A stretch of 6,850 nucleotides of DNA from Clostridiales bacterium (GTDB taxonomy: Bacteria > Bacillota > Clostridia > Lachnospirales > WQUN01): NCBI GenBank assembly GCA_031271275.1, contig JAISWA010000224.1:1-6850 (forward strand), read 5' to 3'. Shown one piece after another: positions 4,454 to 6,850 of this stretch. The translations under genes were made by a program, and so were the position numbers. The notes below the pieces were generated by a model. It worked only from the letters and a program-made list of their open reading frames with translations. It did no database searches and was not told the origin of the DNA. The stretch's first letter is position 1. Each line of letters starts with the position of its first letter.

Positions 4454-6850
4454 ATGTACATAAAAAAATCCGCTTCAAAAAAAATGGCGATGATGGTGCT
4501 GATCATTGCCTTTGTTTTTAATTCCGCGCCGGTGAGGGTGGCGGGAGCGACGGCGGGGGATTTTACCATTACGCTGACCGAGGGCGGGACAATCGTACAA
4601 GATAGCGCAGCCAATGGCGGTCATTACACTTTCAGCGGCGGAGTGCTGACAATCCTTAGCAACAATAACTACACGATATCCATGACGAAAAACACCACCG
4701 CCAACCGGATTGTGGTAGCTTCCGATGCTACGATTACGCTTTCCAATGTAAAAATTGATGTGAGCAGCGTCAACGCCAGTAACGCTAACTGCGCGTTCTC
4801 AATCTCCGACGACTCAGATGTTCAGTTGATACTTAGCGGAGATAATATACTAAAAAGCGGCGTAAACAGCGCGGGCTTGTCCGTACACGAGACCTCAAGC
4901 GTCACCATAAGCGGTGAAGGAAGTCTGCTTGCAGAAAGCAGAAATTATGGAGCCGGCATAGGCAGCGGACGAGCCGCTAAGAGCGGTTCAATCACTATTG
5001 ATGATGGAACCATTACCGCAAAGGGCGGTTCCGAGGCGGCGGGTATCGGCGGAGGACAGAATGCGAGTAGCGGTGCAATTACAATAAACTCCGGGTTTGT
5101 TACAGCCACGTCGGGGTCGTCTACAACTAATGCGATTGGTGCAGGTAAAAGCGGAACCAGTGATGGTGTGACCATTGATGATAATTTTGTGTATTGGTTA
5201 AGTGATGAGGATTATTTATCAATCCCTCCAGAGAATGCCGCAGAAAATTCAGACCTTTCTTCCGAGATTGAAGGCTATGTAAAACTTAATTATGCGGTAC
5301 AGCAGATAGGTTTTGAGACAAATATAGCGAGTGGCGCTTCGCTTCTAATGGTATCCGGCGACACGCCCGAGGAGTATAAGTACGACGACCCTACTTTAAG
5401 TGTTAAAGGGGACGAGAGTTCCGGCGGCGTAAAATACCGGTGGTATCGCTCCAACACGCTTGGCGGTCCGTGGGTATTTATTCCCGATGATGCGGACGGT
5501 TCCGCCTATGTTATACCCGCGAACACGCCGGTAGGCGATTATTATTACCGGTGCGTGGTTTACAGCGAGGTTGGGAAGCCCGTGACGTCTAACGCGGCTC
5601 ATGTGAAAGTGCGTCCGACTTCTTATCGCGTTTGGTTTAAAGTCGATGACGAAACTCCCTATGGTACGGTCAGCGCCGCCCTTGACTCCGCCGAGCAGCA
5701 TACTTCCGGCGATTTGGTAACGCAGGGCGACGCAATCACTTTCACTGCCAAACCTAACGACGCGAATGAGGTATACGTCAAGCAGTGGGCGGACGATAAC
5801 GGACCTATTAGTAATGCGACGGGCAATACATACCGGATTGCCGCGCTTTCTTCCGACGTGACCATAACGGTCAGCTTTGCGAAAAAAACTTATGAGGTAA
5901 AAGTAACCGATATTGACGACAGTGCAAGTGACACAAAGGGAAGCGGATTTTACCCGAAAGGCGATACGGTTTCGATTTCCTATGCGGAACCCCACGGAAA
6001 AAGATTTTTGGGTTGGGAGGTCGCTACCACTTCTCCGGCAGGCGCAATCGTTCAGCTCCAAAACCCAGGCAGCAAAAACACCACTTTTTCAATGCCGTCC
6101 GCGGATGTCACTATTAAAGCTGATTATGAAGATGTTTATGAATTAACCTATGAAACTAATAACGGCAATATCTCCGCGACGGTGGACGGGACGCTCTTAG
6201 TTAAAGACCCCGCAACCGGAAAGGCGAAAGTTTCATATGACAAGGAAATTGTATTTAACGTCGGAAACTACAATAACCCTAACGACGCGCTTCGCGTTAT
6301 CTGGTCGGTAGAACCGATGGATAGAACCGAACGGCCAAAAATCGTCGCGGTTGACGAATATACCTATACTCACCCGAAAATCACTTCAGATATGGCACTT
6401 CGCGTCAACTTTACCGAGCGGACATACAGCGTCAAAGTTGAAAATGTCAAAGTTGAAAATGTCGTGGAAGAAACACTTATTAGCGCCAAAGATCCCGAAT
6501 ATGTCAAAGAAAATTCCACCGTTACGATTAGCGCCGAAGATCCAAAAACTCTCCCGGGTGGGTTGGAGTTTATTCGTTGGGATGCGTACCGACAAAACAG
6601 TGACGGCAGCAGAGGCGCGCAAATTTTAGGTCAGGACTTCGAAAACTTGAAGATTGTAAACGAAAAACTCCCCACCACCGATTTCACCATGCCGGGGTAC
6701 GATGTAATATTCGTCGCGATTTTTAAGCCCTACGAAACAAAGGTTACCTCCGTGACGGTAGTACCGGAGACAGCGGAAGTTCCGGCGGGCGGCAGCTTCT
6801 CCTTCCGTGCCAACATCAGGGGCTCGGGGAATGTGGGCGGGGTTACGTGG
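4454..6850 (+). CDS. Large modular secreted/surface protein: beta-helix-like region, Ig-like domain, four InlB-type B-repeats, Big_2-like domain (3' end off the window)
   Basis: I translated 799 codons with no stop, so the gene continues right of the window. Residues 1-34 are a signal peptide: a Lys-rich start, a hydrophobic core (MMVLIIAFVF) and an ATA cleavage site before GDFTI. Residues about 38-250 are short beta-strand repeats resembling the carbohydrate-binding/beta-helix regions of clostridial surface proteins. They include three Gly-rich turns (AGIGSG 167-172, AGIGGG 196-201, AIGAG 227-231) about 29-30 residues apart. Residues about 297-387 are Ig-like, with Trp330 and Cys367 (YRWYRS; YYYRCVV). 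Four divergent InlB B-repeat/Flg_new-like modules follow at about 391-477, 479-559, 562-655 and 658-758. Each has a central Trp (445, 521, 617, 709) and a closing strand such as DVTITVSF or DVTIKADY. A Big_2-like Ig domain begins at about 762 (VTVVPETAEVPAGG). The likely role is adhesion or glycan binding at the cell surface. A cell-wall anchor (LPXTG or SLH) may lie past the edge. The exact ligand is unknown. Confidence 0.87.
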   Translation, partial: MYIKKSASKKMAMMVLIIAFVFNSAPVRVAGATAGDFTITLTEGGTIVQDSAANGGHYTFSGGVLTILSNNNYTISMTKNTTANRIVVASDATITLSNVKIDVSSVNASNANCAFSISDDSDVQLILSGDNILKSGVNSAGLSVHETSSVTISGEGSLLAESRNYGAGIGSGRAAKSGSITIDDGTITAKGGSEAAGIGGGQNASSGAITINSGFVTATSGSSTTNAIGAGKSGTSDGVTIDDNFVYWLSDEDYLSIPPENAAENSDLSSEIEGYVKLNYAVQQIGFETNIASGASLLMVSGDTPEEYKYDDPTLSVKGDESSGGVKYRWYRSNTLGGPWVFIPDDADGSAYVIPANTPVGDYYYRCVVYSEVGKPVTSNAAHVKVRPTSYRVWFKVDDETPYGTVSAALDSAEQHTSGDLVTQGDAITFTAKPNDANEVYVKQWADDNGPISNATGNTYRIAALSSDVTITVSFAKKTYEVKVTDIDDSASDTKGSGFYPKGDTVSISYAEPHGKRFLGWEVATTSPAGAIVQLQNPGSKNTTFSMPSADVTIKADYEDVYELTYETNNGNISATVDGTLLVKDPATGKAKVSYDKEIVFNVGNYNNPNDALRVIWSVEPMDRTERPKIVAVDEYTYTHPKITSDMALRVNFTERTYSVKVENVKVENVVEETLISAKDPEYVKENSTVTISAEDPKTLPGGLEFIRWDAYRQNSDGSRGAQILGQDFENLKIVNEKLPTTDFTMPGYDVIFVAIFKPYETKVTSVTVVPETAEVPAGGSFSFRANIRGSGNVGGVTW
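6431..6460 (+). repeat. Perfect 15-bp tandem duplication inside the surface-protein gene
   Basis: GTCAAAGTTGAAAAT occurs twice in direct succession (6431-6445 and 6446-6460) and is followed by another GTC. It keeps the frame and encodes VKVEN twice (residues 660-669) in the first strand of the fourth B-repeat-like module. Perfect identity suggests a recent slippage duplication. Confidence 0.9.

Noticed and set aside
4231..4614. 127-codon - strand frame across the intergenic gap, containing RFFAALRMT
   Set aside because: The peptide is the typical false translation of the dispersed repeat. The frame overlaps the ends of two real genes on the other strand and has no independent support.
6351..6629. 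92-codon + strand frame and a matching - strand frame inside the surface-protein gene
   Set aside because: Both are out-of-frame with the continuous 799-codon frame, which shows clear domain logic. Their apparent KLKMS and FDIFN repeats come only from the 15-bp duplication.

Overview
The window looks like a chromosomal segment from a Gram-positive anaerobe of the class Clostridia (Bacillota). The main evidence is a diadenylate cyclase gene (cdaA) followed directly by a YbbR-family partner gene (cdaR), together with an MFS transporter and a large secreted repeat protein of types I associate with gut Clostridia. No species can be named from the sequence alone. Every gene I can support is on the + strand.

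Left part (start to 4271): a tightly packed set of four genes, separated by only 4, 9 and 2 bases, very probably one transcript. It holds (1) the 3' end of a polytopic membrane protein gene whose start lies off the left edge; (2) cdaA, the membrane-bound diadenylate cyclase that makes c-di-AMP, with its DGA and RHR catalytic motifs intact; (3) cdaR, a single-pass exported protein with about four YbbR modules and an unusual acidic, lysine- and arginine-free C-terminal tail; (4) a 12-helix MFS transporter. In many Bacillota the third gene of this locus is glmM (phosphoglucosamine mutase). Here that position is taken by the transporter.

Middle part (4272-4453): a 182-base intergenic gap, more A/T-rich on its left side. 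It holds a good sigma-A-type promoter candidate, a copy of a dispersed intergenic repeat with the core GTCATTCTGAGCG...GAAGAATC, a 21-base inverted repeat centred on GTTCCGGAAC, and a clear ribosome binding site. If the promoter is real, both repeats lie in the 5' untranslated leader of the next gene. No convincing intrinsic terminator separates the operon from that gene.

Right part (4454 to the right edge): an open frame of 799 codons with no stop, running off the window. It encodes a signal peptide, a repeat region that looks like a beta-helix, an Ig-like domain, four divergent InlB B-repeat/Flg_new-type modules, and the start of a Big_2-like Ig domain. This is a modular surface or secreted protein, probably an adhesin or glycan-binding protein, whose anchor would lie beyond the window. 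Its codon use is visibly more A/T-rich than that of the operon, and it carries two poly-A tracts in its first 11 codons and a perfect 15-bp tandem duplication.

Taken together, the window is the junction between a conserved housekeeping signalling operon (c-di-AMP, osmotic and cell-wall homeostasis) and a probably accessory surface-protein gene. I found no CRISPR array, tRNA, rRNA, transposase or clearly novel multi-gene system. The most interesting items are the departure from the cdaA-cdaR-glmM arrangement, the repeat-bearing leader, and the surface protein.
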